Source of the DNA: Aldrovandia affinis
Lineage: Eukaryota > Chordata > Actinopteri > Notacanthiformes > Halosauridae
Length of the DNA stretch: 64,000 bases
Assembly: GCA_029706075.1 (NCBI GenBank)
Contig: JAINUG010000047.1
Span: forward strand, 1,620,675-1,684,674
Reading direction: 5' to 3'
A program made the position numbers and the translations under genes. Of the stretch, positions 34,433 to 45,863 are shown piece by piece. Within the stretch, counting starts at the first letter, position 1, and the number at the start of each line of letters is the position of its first letter. The notes beneath the pieces were generated by a model. It was not told the DNA's origin. It did not search any database and was given only the letters and a program-made list of their open reading frames with translations.

Positions 34433-36111
34433 AACATATAAGGGAGTCCAGGGAACTCTTTTTGTGTCCACTTAAAATAATATGACACTGGACAAAGTCT
34501 CATGGTTCATAACGGCAGCGACACAGAGAAGTACCCAGATTCATAAGGTCTCAATGCCTTATCACAGTCTCTGGGGACATAAAATGGACTAGATGGTTAA
34601 TGGTGTACTGTTGGTGGACATAGTTTTTTTAATGCTTGCTGTTAATGTATGTATGTTTGTTTGTTTTGTAACCTTCCTCTCCTATGTCTTTCCTGTTGTG
34701 CTGTGAATTGCTCCCTACTGTGCTAATGTTTTACTTTTTTTCCCAAAATGCATTTTTCCTGATGGTGTGAAGGATGAATCATCAACTGTGGTAGTAATTA
34801 ATCCTTCACAAGAGAGGGAATGTCGGGGAGGTGCATTTTAGTCATCCTGCGCAGACAGACAGAGTGAGGCCATCTTTGGCAGGTTTATGGCTCTGTGAGT
34901 GAAGCCAGGGCAGTTGGGTATGTAGCGGTGGTGAACCAGCACCACACCCCACAACTTCTACCTATGAGCTGGGAATTATTGATCATGGAGAAAACAATTA
35001 TGGCCTGCCAGATTAAAGCGGAAGTCAACATGGTATGATTGGCCTTGTCACGCATATTATGAGCATATTGTGCCTCTCCAAACATCAGCTCAACCAGCAT
35101 CTCGGTATAAACAAAGCTGACTTCCCCAGGCCCTATGTTTGATATCGCCACGATTCCCAACACGAGAGGAGCATATCAATGGCAACCATGAAAATATATC
35201 TTGTGGTTGTAAGTGATCCAAAACAAAAATATAAAAAGAAGGTCTGAAGCTGGCTTGCGCTGGAATTCCCCCAAATCATAAATTATGAGTTAAGACGGGA
35301 GTGAGCCAACACCTCCTCAACACTTAAAGTCTGACTTGTTGGTGACACAATGCTTGGTGGAGTTCCTTTCTTACAGTTTCTTTTTCCTGTTTCTCTTGGA
35401 AGATCTGGTGCCAGCTAACACCTTGGCTGCGTATGTTTTGCATTTGGAGAGAGACAAGCTTGGTTTGGTATCATTTTCTTCCATTTCATCTCTTTTGTAA
35501 ATGTCAATTTTATGTCTAGAACAAATTGTATTTGTTAAGCCGGAATATCCAATTGAATGTTTATTTCCATGTGGGTGATAATTGTTGGGGATATCCAGTT
35601 TGGAATTTACGTCTTTCAGGTCGCGGCCAGATGAGAGCGGAGCTTGACGTGGTACGAGTAAGCTTGTGAAATGGTAGCGATAATGTTCCATATGTGAGGA
35701 GACAGAACTAAGCCCTACATATTGGAGGTTCCAATTTAGTATTTGTTAAGGTAGTTGAACCTACGTCTGTAGATTGAACGTTGAATGTTTTGTCCAACTG
35801 TAGTAACTGAATAAATCAGCTGTTCATTTTAATTGAATTGTGAGTTGTATATTTTAATGAAGGTTGATCCACCAAATTGCTCTGCCTATCAACGAATTCT
35901 GAGATTTCATTGATAATTGCTATCCTGTGTAGTAATTATTATATTAAATCAAATAAATATAGTTTACATGTAGGATAAGTGAGGGGTTTTAATGCGTAAT
36001 ACCACTTGTGTTCAGTATTCAGAGTGCTGAACTTTAAACAAGGGCATTTGACTGTTAATGCTACTGGATTCAGGGAATAGACCATTTTTATTCTAACTTC
36101 ACTGTTCCGAC

Positions 36112-38682
36112 ACTGGTGATGAAAACGTCTCTTCCTATGAGTATCTGAGCTTTTACAGCAATCTTTTGTTTCTTTGGCAACATCTGCACATGCCACAGAA
36201 ATAGTCAAGAACTGGGTTTATGGATTGTGTGACGGATTGATTTATGGAATGGTGATGGCATTTCATCCATTTTAACTAAATGGTAATGTCATGATGAGGA
36301 ATACATTATACATTATGCATAATTATGTATTTACTGGTTTATTTTCACAATACATAAAATTAAATTCTAAGGGCTTATCTTGACTCTTAAATTCAATTTA
36401 GCAAATTAATATTCAGCAGTACACTATGAAACCTTTCAAAAACAAAGCATTCAGATTTGATTCTGAATGACAGAGCAGCACACATTCATGTTGTTGAGTT
36501 TGTAATGAAATCCTACGCAGAAGGATGGCAATCAATACTCGACTACAGGATCATGTTACATAGGAAAGGTGATTACCAAATATAAGCAGAAGTACTCATA
36601 GTTACTCATGCCATTTACCTCATATTTTAGGTTTAAAAAATCATCCCTTCACTCCATCACACTATACAACCAATGTCTTCATTTTATCACACTGACAGTG
36701 GTCCAAGTGGTCTTATTTAGAAACAAATGGAAATATACAACCAGCTGATCTGGCATTTTATTGTATACACTGACTGCAATCAAGTGAGCTCAGTCAAGCA
36801 CAGAAATATGGCATAAAACATTAAAAAACCACAATATACTGCAAGCACATAGTTAATGTGTAAAACACTGTACATATCTGGATTAATCTATGACCTTAGA
36901 TCATATCATAATCATATTTTGTGAACATCCTTTGTGAACTTGGTTTGCTCTTAAGTGTTATAATCACTAAAAAACCTGTGTGCTTATGTATACCGTCAAT
37001 ATTTCAGTCCTTTCAGTCATTTCATCATCTTTACCTTGAACTCTTAGCCTGTTTTCCTGGAGTTTAGGACTTGGCACTGCACTCAATTGGAAAGTACACT
37101 TGAAAGAAAAACCTAAAATGGCAATTTGGGTTGACAACTGACCATTTTTAGCCACAAAGTTTTGAACCAAAGTTAGAATAAAAGCAGCTTAAAATAAAAG
37201 CACAAATGTATGCTATTGATTTTTTTTTTTTTTCATTTTTTAGACCACCCCTATGTTGACTTATTGGGTGCTTTCAAACTATTGAATACGTACAATCAAG
37301 GTTGCAGGACACAAATGCATTTCAAAAAGATACAAATATAGCTTTTTCAATATTTGGAAAGAATATCTGCATTTTGCTCCCTCTGCTGTCAGATAAGGCT
37401 TGCAAACAGTCCACACTGTGTTTGACCAAAGTGAGAGATCACTTCTGGTGCAAACTTTGAGATGCAGCAGGCATGGGCAATTTATAATACAGTTGGCATG
37501 CTGGACGTTATTAAGCAAGATGCCAGGATGCCAACATGTTCTGTTGCTGAGTGCACTTCATATCCTTCCAATAAACCTTGGATAGAGTGAAAGCATTCGA
37601 ATGTAACAAATTCCAAATTCCATGCTCAGCTGTTCGGGGTAACTGCATTGAATCTCTGTTAACATGACATAACCCATGTGTAATGGAATAATAATAAAAA
37701 ATATATATGCACAGTGATTTTAAATATATATTCTACACAACATTGGACATTAAACATTTTAAATAACAACTTAATCTTGAAATGTTTTCTTAATATCTAA
37801 TATCTGTTATACACCTTTATATATTACAAGCAAAACAAAATGAAGCACATATTTGTTGACAAGTTTGCAGAAATCATTCCTGTCAGATAACTTTAGTGCA
37901 AACTTCATTTTGTACATTATACTTAAACAGGAAACAAGGGCTTCACTCTGGTTAGAGCATGTACCAATCCCAGTGTCTTTCAAATAAAATAGGATTATCC
38001 CCCACCAATGCTTAAAAAAGAAAGGCAAAAGGTAAGTCTATACAGCACCCTGAATCACAAAACCCCCAAATAAAAAGGCTATTAAGAGAGAAATGCTTGT
38101 GAATGTAAATATGCAAAACTTCCAGACCAGAAGAAAATGCAGTTCCTGTACATTTAGAATAACACCTGTCTTCAATCAAACAGCATTGCACTTTGCCCTT
38201 AACTCTCAATTCCAAATTTAGGTTGTCTGTTTCTCATACAATGGCATTTATCAAAATGTTGTGCAATAAACAAACAAAAGTAAAACCTGAATAAACCTGC
38301 ATTCCATCAGACAAAGCACAATGCTGGAAAATTGAATAGTGGCTTTACTCACAGGAAGCAAAGCACAAGCTTGTAGGCCACATCTTCAAACCACCCATTC
38401 TTTAGGAGACAGTGGGTGTACAACCAAGCTGAGATTAAACACTGCTGAAACCGGAGACATCCAAGGAACGACAAGGCTACTCCCTAAGTTTATCCTCTTC
38501 GCACAGAGATCCATACCTCCCAGCAGAACGCTATGCTTCCATGATATATTCTTGGTCTGGGGCGCAGGAGGTGGGTGCTGCTCACTGGAACAGTACGTTA
38601 CGTAATTTAGATGGGAACTTTTCCACGTGCTGAGTGCCCTGGCCTGATGGCTTGGCCTGGCCCACAGCCGAGGGCAGAGACG
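36112..38682 (-). other. epg5: Probable epg5 3' UTR and flank
   Basis: No coding frame or repeat end is seen downstream of the epg5 stop. The nearest clean AATAAA on the minus strand is at 36762-36757, which would give a 3' UTR of about 1.9 kb. This endpoint is a guess without transcript data; a shorter UTR using a variant signal is possible. Confidence 0.35.
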
Positions 38683-41600
38683 CTAGCGTATAATGTCCAG
38701 GTAGTGGAGGTCTGTGTACAGGGAGTTCACTAGGAGGGCCAGCAGACGGTTGCAGTCCAGCAGACAGTGTCCTGGGTAGCGGATGAACTGACAGGCCTGA
38801 CCCAGGGTCTCCTGGAACTCAGAGTACTGCTTATTGCTGGGCATGGTATCGAGAGCAGCCAGGGCCTGAGGAAAAATGGGGGTTTGAAAGTGGACATAAC
38901 GCATTTAAATTCAACCTGAAGATTATAATACATTTACTTAGCAACACTCACTGACTCTTCTGAGTAAATAGTATTAAAAAAGGCCTGAATCAGTACAATT
39001 TCCTAGTGTAGTATTACACACAATGGAAGCGGACAGGAATGATGGGTGTTCTTAATGAATGCAAGTCTTACTTGTTGAGCTTTGGCAGAAAGCTGCAGGT
39101 TTGTGCCCGGCTGGATGCGCAGTTGATTCTCTGAAGGTACCTGGACTAGCAGAAATGCAGACATGCTGCGGGACACGACCCGGAATCTGAAATCAACAGG
39201 AAAGAATGGGTTTCGCCTCTCGTCACTGTTTGTGACTGTGTCCAATAAGAGAGCGCGCTGCAGTGTTATGGATGAAACGCCTAATGTATCAGTCATTGCT
39301 AAAGCCAAGACTACCTGGAAGATAGCATCAAGAGACTAATTTGATCTTGTTCCATTGTTTATTGACCTTAATAAAATAAAAATAATAATAAATAAATAAT
39401 AAAAGTCTAAATATTTTCTGTAGATATGTTGAGTTCCAAAGTCAACTAGAATTACAAAGAACATTTCAAATACAGTGAGGAGGAAATAATTCAAACTGCA
39501 GGTGCGCCTCAGTACATGCCTTAACATAAATACTGTAGAGGCTTTTATTTTTACCTTTTATTTTGTTGTATTAAGAAAGCTCTTCTAGTGCCTTCCATGA
39601 AAAGCACCTCATTACTAAAACCATTATTAATATTGCGTACTGCCCTTTGTGAATGCAGCAGCGAGAGCATTGTTCCTTTGAGGGGACAGCTCAGCCCACT
39701 GCTCACCTGCTAGAGAGTGGGGACTTCCTGCCCAGGCCAATGGCACCCAGGATGCCTGAGTTGAGCCTTTCCTCTCCCAGCTGGGCAAGCCGTGTCTGCA
39801 GGCTCAGCAAGGAGAGGACCAGGGGCTCCAGGCCACACACGTCACCCTGCTCCACCTGCACCATCACCAGCTTGAAGGCCTTGTGCCACCACAGGAAGAG
39901 CTTGGCCTCGTCCACTGGACCACTGTGAGAAACAGGGGAAACGCAGGTGTTACGATCCAAGATCGGGTGGACCGAACAAAGTGGAGACTTATTACACAAG
40001 GATTTATTACACCTAAATACTAACAACAAAAGAATACTATTGATTTTTTAAATGACGTGGCGACATCCATTCGGCTGGACCGGGAGCTTCTTGACCGACT
40101 CCACCGTCTGGCCTTATATAGCTCTTGTCCTCCAATTGACTAATTAAGCCCCGCCACCTGCTGGCCAAACACTGTCCTGCACAGACAGACAAAAGCAGCA
40201 AACAGCAACAGAGGCCAAGCACAAACATATTAGGAACCGTAACACCTCCCCCCTTAAGGCTGGCCTACGAGGCAGCCAAAACACACAACTCCGCAATCCC
40301 CCATATATCCCAACACCGGGCCCTGGTGCAGAGCAGGAGAGAGCAAGAAAGAGAGATAGATATAGGTAGAGGAGAACTGCCGAAAAATACAAAAACTAAA
40401 CTAAACACACATTGTGTTGCAAAACTATTTCATAGTGGTGTAGTACCATCCTTTGGGTATTATATAGGTGGTGACTCTACCGATCCGTCCCAAGCCTTCC
40501 CCCCCCGTCCCACAGATCCACTCCGGCGCCTGGCGTAGAAAAGCAAAATGGGGAGAGACTTGGTCCGGAATGGCTTCGACATCACCTAAACCAGTGATCC
40601 TCACTATTTTTTTCAGGAGAGCCACACTGGCAGGACAAAGTCAATAGGAGAGCCAATTTTACGGCAAAACACCAAAAGCCACCACAACCAAGCATATATG
40701 CCTACTAATTGTCACCTCACAGCATACAATATATAATGCAGCCAATACAATCCTGGGGCCTCATGCATAAACGTTGCGTAGAAAAAGTTCTAATTTCTAT
40801 CGTACGAATGAAATTTAGAATGTCTCTACGCACAGAAAAATCCAGATTTATCAAAGACGCACACAGGTCGTACGCACACTCCGTGTTGATAAATACCAAT
40901 TGTTCTACCCTCTTTGCTCATACACGATTGTAAGTATTTGCATCTTGGGGTAACCCTGGACAACCAGCTGTGCTTCTCGAGCCATATTGCAGCGATCACT
41001 CGGACCTGCCGTTTCTCCCTCCACAACATCCGGAGGATCCGACTGTTCCTCACCCAAGAGGCCACTCAACTCCTGGTCCAGGCCCTGGTGATCTCACGTC
41101 TGGACTACTGCAATTCCTTGCTGGCAGGCCTTCTGGCCTGCGCCATCAAGCCGCTGCAACTAGTCCAGAACGCTGCTGCTCGTCTGGTGTTCAACCAGCC
41201 GAAGTTCACCCACGTCACCCCTCTACTCTCCTCTCTGCACTGGCTCCCCATCGCAGCACGCATCAGATTCAAGTCACTGGTGCTTGCTTTTCAAGCAGCC
41301 AGAGGTACTGCTCCCCCATACCTCCAGTCACTCATCACTCCCTACACACCTCCCAAATCCCTCCACTCCGCCTCACAAACATAATTAACTGCTACCTGCT
41401 GTGACCAGTAAAAGAGGATAAACCTGCTCCATTCACCATCCCAGATGTTTTGTGATATTTATTGTCTTTTCAACCTAACTGTGAGCCGCAGTACATTCCC
41501 TCAATAGCCTACGCATTTTGGGGGCATTTTGTTTAATTATGTTATCGTAAAAAAACATTGGCTTTGTTTAGGCATGTCTTTAAAACGTTCTAACACCAAA

Positions 41601-44600
41601 GGTTTGTAGGCCTATTTGAAGTTTTTATTTTATATATAACAAAGGTATAACACAAAGGATATTAAACAAAGGTATTACTGTTGTAACTGTTCACATTATT
41701 GACCAATATCAAGGCAATTAAATGTGATGGTCTGGTAGACCGTTGTGGCGCTAGAATCCTGGCGGCCGCAGTGTTAATGTGAATAGCGAGTATTTTTATG
41801 AATTACATGTATTGGCTACAAGCCACAAATTAAAGCTTGGCGAGCCGCGTGAGGCTCGCGAGCTGCGCAATGAGTAACCCCGACCTAAACCCAGACACTT
41901 AGGTAACATACCCACACCAGACCGAATCGGGAAATTACACCGGCGCGCGGGACAGCGCATCCGCCAGGACGTTGTCTCGGCCCTTAATATGCCTAATATC
42001 CAATGCACTGCCAGGCTCACCCACCAACAGGCATGGCGAACTCCACGACGACGAGACAGGCACAGCAACTCCACTCCCATGCACATACTTTACTTCCGCT
42101 GTTAAGATTTTGTGTTTTTCAAATGGGACATGGTAAAAATTGTTTAACTGGTTTAGCGTCAGCAACATCGATGTCGCGCTCAACCACATTGGCCCGGGAT
42201 GGCGTGTCGGCAAACAAGGATATATGCGAATTAATTAAACTGACAATGTCAGAGCGTTGTTCCTCAGTTATATAAAACAACTGGGACTCTAACGTGGCGA
42301 GATATTCCACTTTTTTTTTTTTAATCGCCCCTGAAACACATCAGGTAATTCAAAGTCTTCAGTTTTGATAGAACCAGGGAGGCTGTCAGCAACGCTGTTA
42401 CTAAAGGAAGCAACCGAGTGATTCAACAACTCACCGGTCTGGACAAACGAACGGCTAACCGTGGACACAGGCTTCACGGCTATGTCAATCTCCCCATCTC
42501 CTCTATCAACAGTGGTAGACTGAGGAGCGTAAAAAGGTTTCATTAAGTTAATGTGACACAACTGAAACTTCTTCCTTCGATCAGGAGTATGGACTAAATA
42601 ATTGAAATTTCACATACGACGATCCACAGTATAAGGACCGCTATATGGGGCCTGGAATGGGGAACCAAGTATAGGCAACAGTGTCAACACTTGATCACTA
42701 GGCTAAAATTTCAGACTTTCAGCCTTGCGATCATAACGGGATTTCATTTTAGGCTGTGCAACGGATAGGTTTTCTTTCGCCAACTCGCACACTCTATACA
42801 GCCTCAGACGGAAGTCATTAACATAGGACAATAGGTTTTTTGAGGGTTCTGTCTGCTTCCACTCATCAGCAATCAAATGTAATGGACCCCTCACAGTATG
42901 TCCGAAGACCAAGTCATTCGTACTAAAACAAGTGCTTTCCTGCACTACTTCACGAATGGCCAGCAACATCCAGGGTAATCCACTCTCCCAATCACGGGAA
43001 AGTTCAATACAATAAGACCGCAACATGGATTTTAAAGTCTGATGAAAGCGTTCTAGAACGCCTTGACTTTGGGGGTGATACGCGCTCGACAAATTATGTT
43101 ACAAGACATTCAGTTACAACAAGAAAACACCGATTACCTTTACACAGAACGGCAATCCTAAATTGAATTTTACTGCGACGCAAACACACGTCGGACAACA
43201 CACTACCAGATTGGTTAATGCAAGTCACAGTGCGCAGCAAAACAAGGAAGTAGGCTTAAACGAACTCACGGTTTGTAATCACTCATCATGGTATTGGAGG
43301 AGTGAAACCAGCTTCTTCCCCTAAATATACATCCCTCAATTGTCTGCTCCGTCTTCCCAAAAGCTCACAAAAGCGAACCATTCCCACCACTGCAGATCAC
43401 AAAGGCCATTTCATAACCAGTATGATACCACACGGAACGCGTTTCCCGCAATGAGGTAAATTTGGCCCAACTTACCTATTCTAGGGAATAAGCCAGATCA
43501 CCATACCAATAACCATACAAGTATTACTTACTTTGATTCTCCAGCGCAACGTGACCTGGAGACAAAGCAACAACCAAACTCCTCTCCCAAATGCCACAGA
43601 TCTCAAAAGTATCAAAAACTCTTTCCTGGTCTCCCACGGCTCATACCGCCGCACAATATGCGCCACCTAAACAACGCAAATAAACAACTCGCATAATACC
43701 AACCAAGACAAAGGGTGCTATATGAACGCCACTGTATCAAAACTAGCACCATCCCTCTGCTGCCACCATTTTGTTAGGATCCAAGGTCGGGTGGACCGAA
43801 CAAAGCGCAGACCAGGTGAGTTTTCGGTGCAAAAAAAAGATTTATTACACCTAAATACTAACAACAAAAGAATACTATTGATTTTTTAAATGATGTGGCG
43901 ACATCCATTCGGCTGGACCGGGAGCTTCTTGACCGACTCCACCGTCTGGCCTTATATAGCTCTCGTCCTCCAATTGACTAATTAAGCCCTGCCGCCTGCT
44001 GGCCAAACACTGTCCTGCACAGACAGATAAAAGCAGCAAACAGCAACAGGGGCCAAGCACAAACATATTAGGAACCGTAACACAGGGCATGACAAATGTT
44101 TACAAATGTGGACCCATGTTACAACATGACAAACCACCACTACTCAATAGTTTTCTCGACAGGCAGTTCTGAGGGGTAACAGTCAGGGCACTGGAGTGCG
44201 CAAACGAACAGAACCAGCAATATTTGATAGATGATATACAACTGGCTCTGAGCTGTATTTGCACTAAACTTATGTCTGTAAATAAACAGTTTTGAAACGA
44301 GGGGGGTTTTCCCCCCGATATACTAGTGCTGTGGATGTTGAGTTCCGATACTGGGTAGGACCCTGCTACCCATGTAATCTCAAGCAAAGTCATTTTACTT
44401 CCCAGTAAAAATACACCTATATAAAAGGGTTCTGAAAGTGTATTCCTTATTAACTGTAAGCCCTGTAAACCGTCCATGATAAATGGAATCCACTAAGTAA
44501 ACATTTTTATCCTTTCAGTGCTGGTTTGTGATGCTGATAAAATCAACCCACAGATGAACAGCTTGTGAGGCAGATGCTGGACTGTTAAGTAGCACAATTT

Positions 44601-45863
44601 TCATGACTCTGGAGGGGATTATTAGGGCCATATCAACACTTCCTGTGGAAAGCTCATTGCATAAGCATTTCCTCAATGACTGGGAGCCACAGGAGTACAT
44701 TCATATGATAATAAATGGCTACCAAGTTCAGCATAATGAGAGGATCTTGGGAGGTCACCTGGGGAAGACCTGGTTGATCCAGGTGTTGAGCATCACCAGG
44801 GTCTTCTTCTCATTGGCCAGCGTCTGCTCCAGGTTAAGCCTCTGCAGCACATAGACGTACAGGGTGAGGAAGCTGCCCAGCTCCAGGCTCTCCCGGATGA
44901 AGTCCTCCACTGTCAGCTCAGGCACCTGCAGGGACACCAGGATGGGCCCCCAGCCGGAGTACTGATCTACACAGCCTCCTGGCCAAAACAATGACAGAAC
45001 AGTGGAATGCTCAATAGGTGTACACAACAAAATATTGCACACAGGGAATTATGGGATGTGAAGGGATATGATTTTATTATTATTATATTTACAATTCTAT
45101 GTTTGTATACTTTCTGTTTCACATTGTCTAATTGTTTGTTTTTATACTGCTGCAAATCCAATTTCCCAGTTTTTGGTTTTATGGATTTAACCAGCTCTGG
45201 ACTCCATCACCCATCAGCCCCTTTGTAGTACTCTGTCTATGGTACAGCATCCAGACATTATTTATTTAGCAGCCCTGGCATGCTTATTGAACCGTATAAT
45301 TTTAAATGTTATACATTACTAAAGGGGGTGGCTAATGCCTTTTTCCCCCCACATAAATCACTTTAAAAAGCTGCTTTGATGTGTAGCAAAATTTTGACAG
45401 CTCTCCATTGTCCGGTTAGAGTGGATGTTTACATTTGTAGTGCAAACCAACAGTAAACCATTTACCTGGCTCTGGCAAGATGTACTATAAAAAATAAGTT
45501 GCCAACTGGTTTCGCTGATGTGAAGTGACCATTTTGCTTGTTTGTTTTTAAATCACAAGCAACAATAATGCCAAATGCCAACTCATCAGGAACAGATTTA
45601 CAGCCCTGTCCCCTGGTTACCATCAGTGAAGTAGGACTGGATGCAGGCCTCTGTGGTGCGAGCCATGTGGCGCACGGAGGCCAGGCAGCGGCAGGCGGCG
45701 GTGAGGAGGGGCAGCACCAGGGGGCCCCGGGCCTTCCGCTCCACCCAGCTGTGCAGCTTGGCCCCCAGGCCCTCGGCTGTGGACACGCCCGCGCTGTTCA
45801 GCAATGATAGCAGCTCGGCGAACAGGCTGCAGGTGGCCATGTGTCTCTGCTGCAGGTCTGTCT
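38683..45863 (-). CDS. epg5: epg5 exon block 3 (last 5 exons and stop)
   Basis: Coding exons: 45863-45621, 44978-44759, 39922-39707, 39186-39072, 38865-38683, with TAG at 38685-38683. They encode [69 protein letters not shown] and [20 protein letters not shown]. The 4.8 kb intron between 44759 and 39922 holds the Gmr1-like element. The first exon of this block is GC-rich and has long antisense shadows. Confidence 0.9.

Larger units (their letters stand above)
30291..36111 (+). mobile_element. Retrovirus-like (ERV) fossil, broken and interrupted
   Basis: Three parts suggest an old endogenous retrovirus-like element. An LTR-like end TTCCGACA (to 30356) is followed by TGGAGGTTCCACTGAGAT (30360-30377), one base from the primer-binding site expected for tRNA-Gln. 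A purine tract AAGAGAGGGAA (34810-34820) precedes an LTR-like start TGTCGGGGAG at 34821, with a TATAAAA-like word near 35229. The word TATTGGAGGTTCCA recurs at 35720. A 25-base sequence at 30322-30346 recurs inverted at 36084-36108, so more than one copy or a rearrangement is involved. A LINE (31.79-34.43 kb) sits inside. No intact viral gene is seen. It is clearly broken and old; family is ERV1-like at best. Confidence 0.4.
39948..44082 (-). mobile_element. Gmr1-like Ty3/Gypsy LTR retrotransposon fossil
   Basis: Two LTRs, 43772-44082 (5') and 39948-40244 (3'), begin TGTTACGGTTCC and end TAACA on the minus strand and differ by roughly 3-5% outside an indel-rich stretch, so the insertion is not very recent. 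A 4-base target duplication CAGG flanks it (39944-39947 and 44083-44086). A primer-site-like TGGTGGCAGCAGAGGGAT (43768-43751) follows the 5' LTR and a purine tract AAGGGGGGAGG precedes the 3' LTR. Each LTR has TATATAAG and AATAAA. Internally, integrase sequence ([19 protein letters not shown], 43092-42703) comes before the region leading into reverse transcriptase (42310-42119) and the RNase H end ([19 protein letters not shown], near 41950). That order is the mark of Gmr1-like elements. The element is broken in several places and carries a hAT insertion. Confidence 0.85.
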
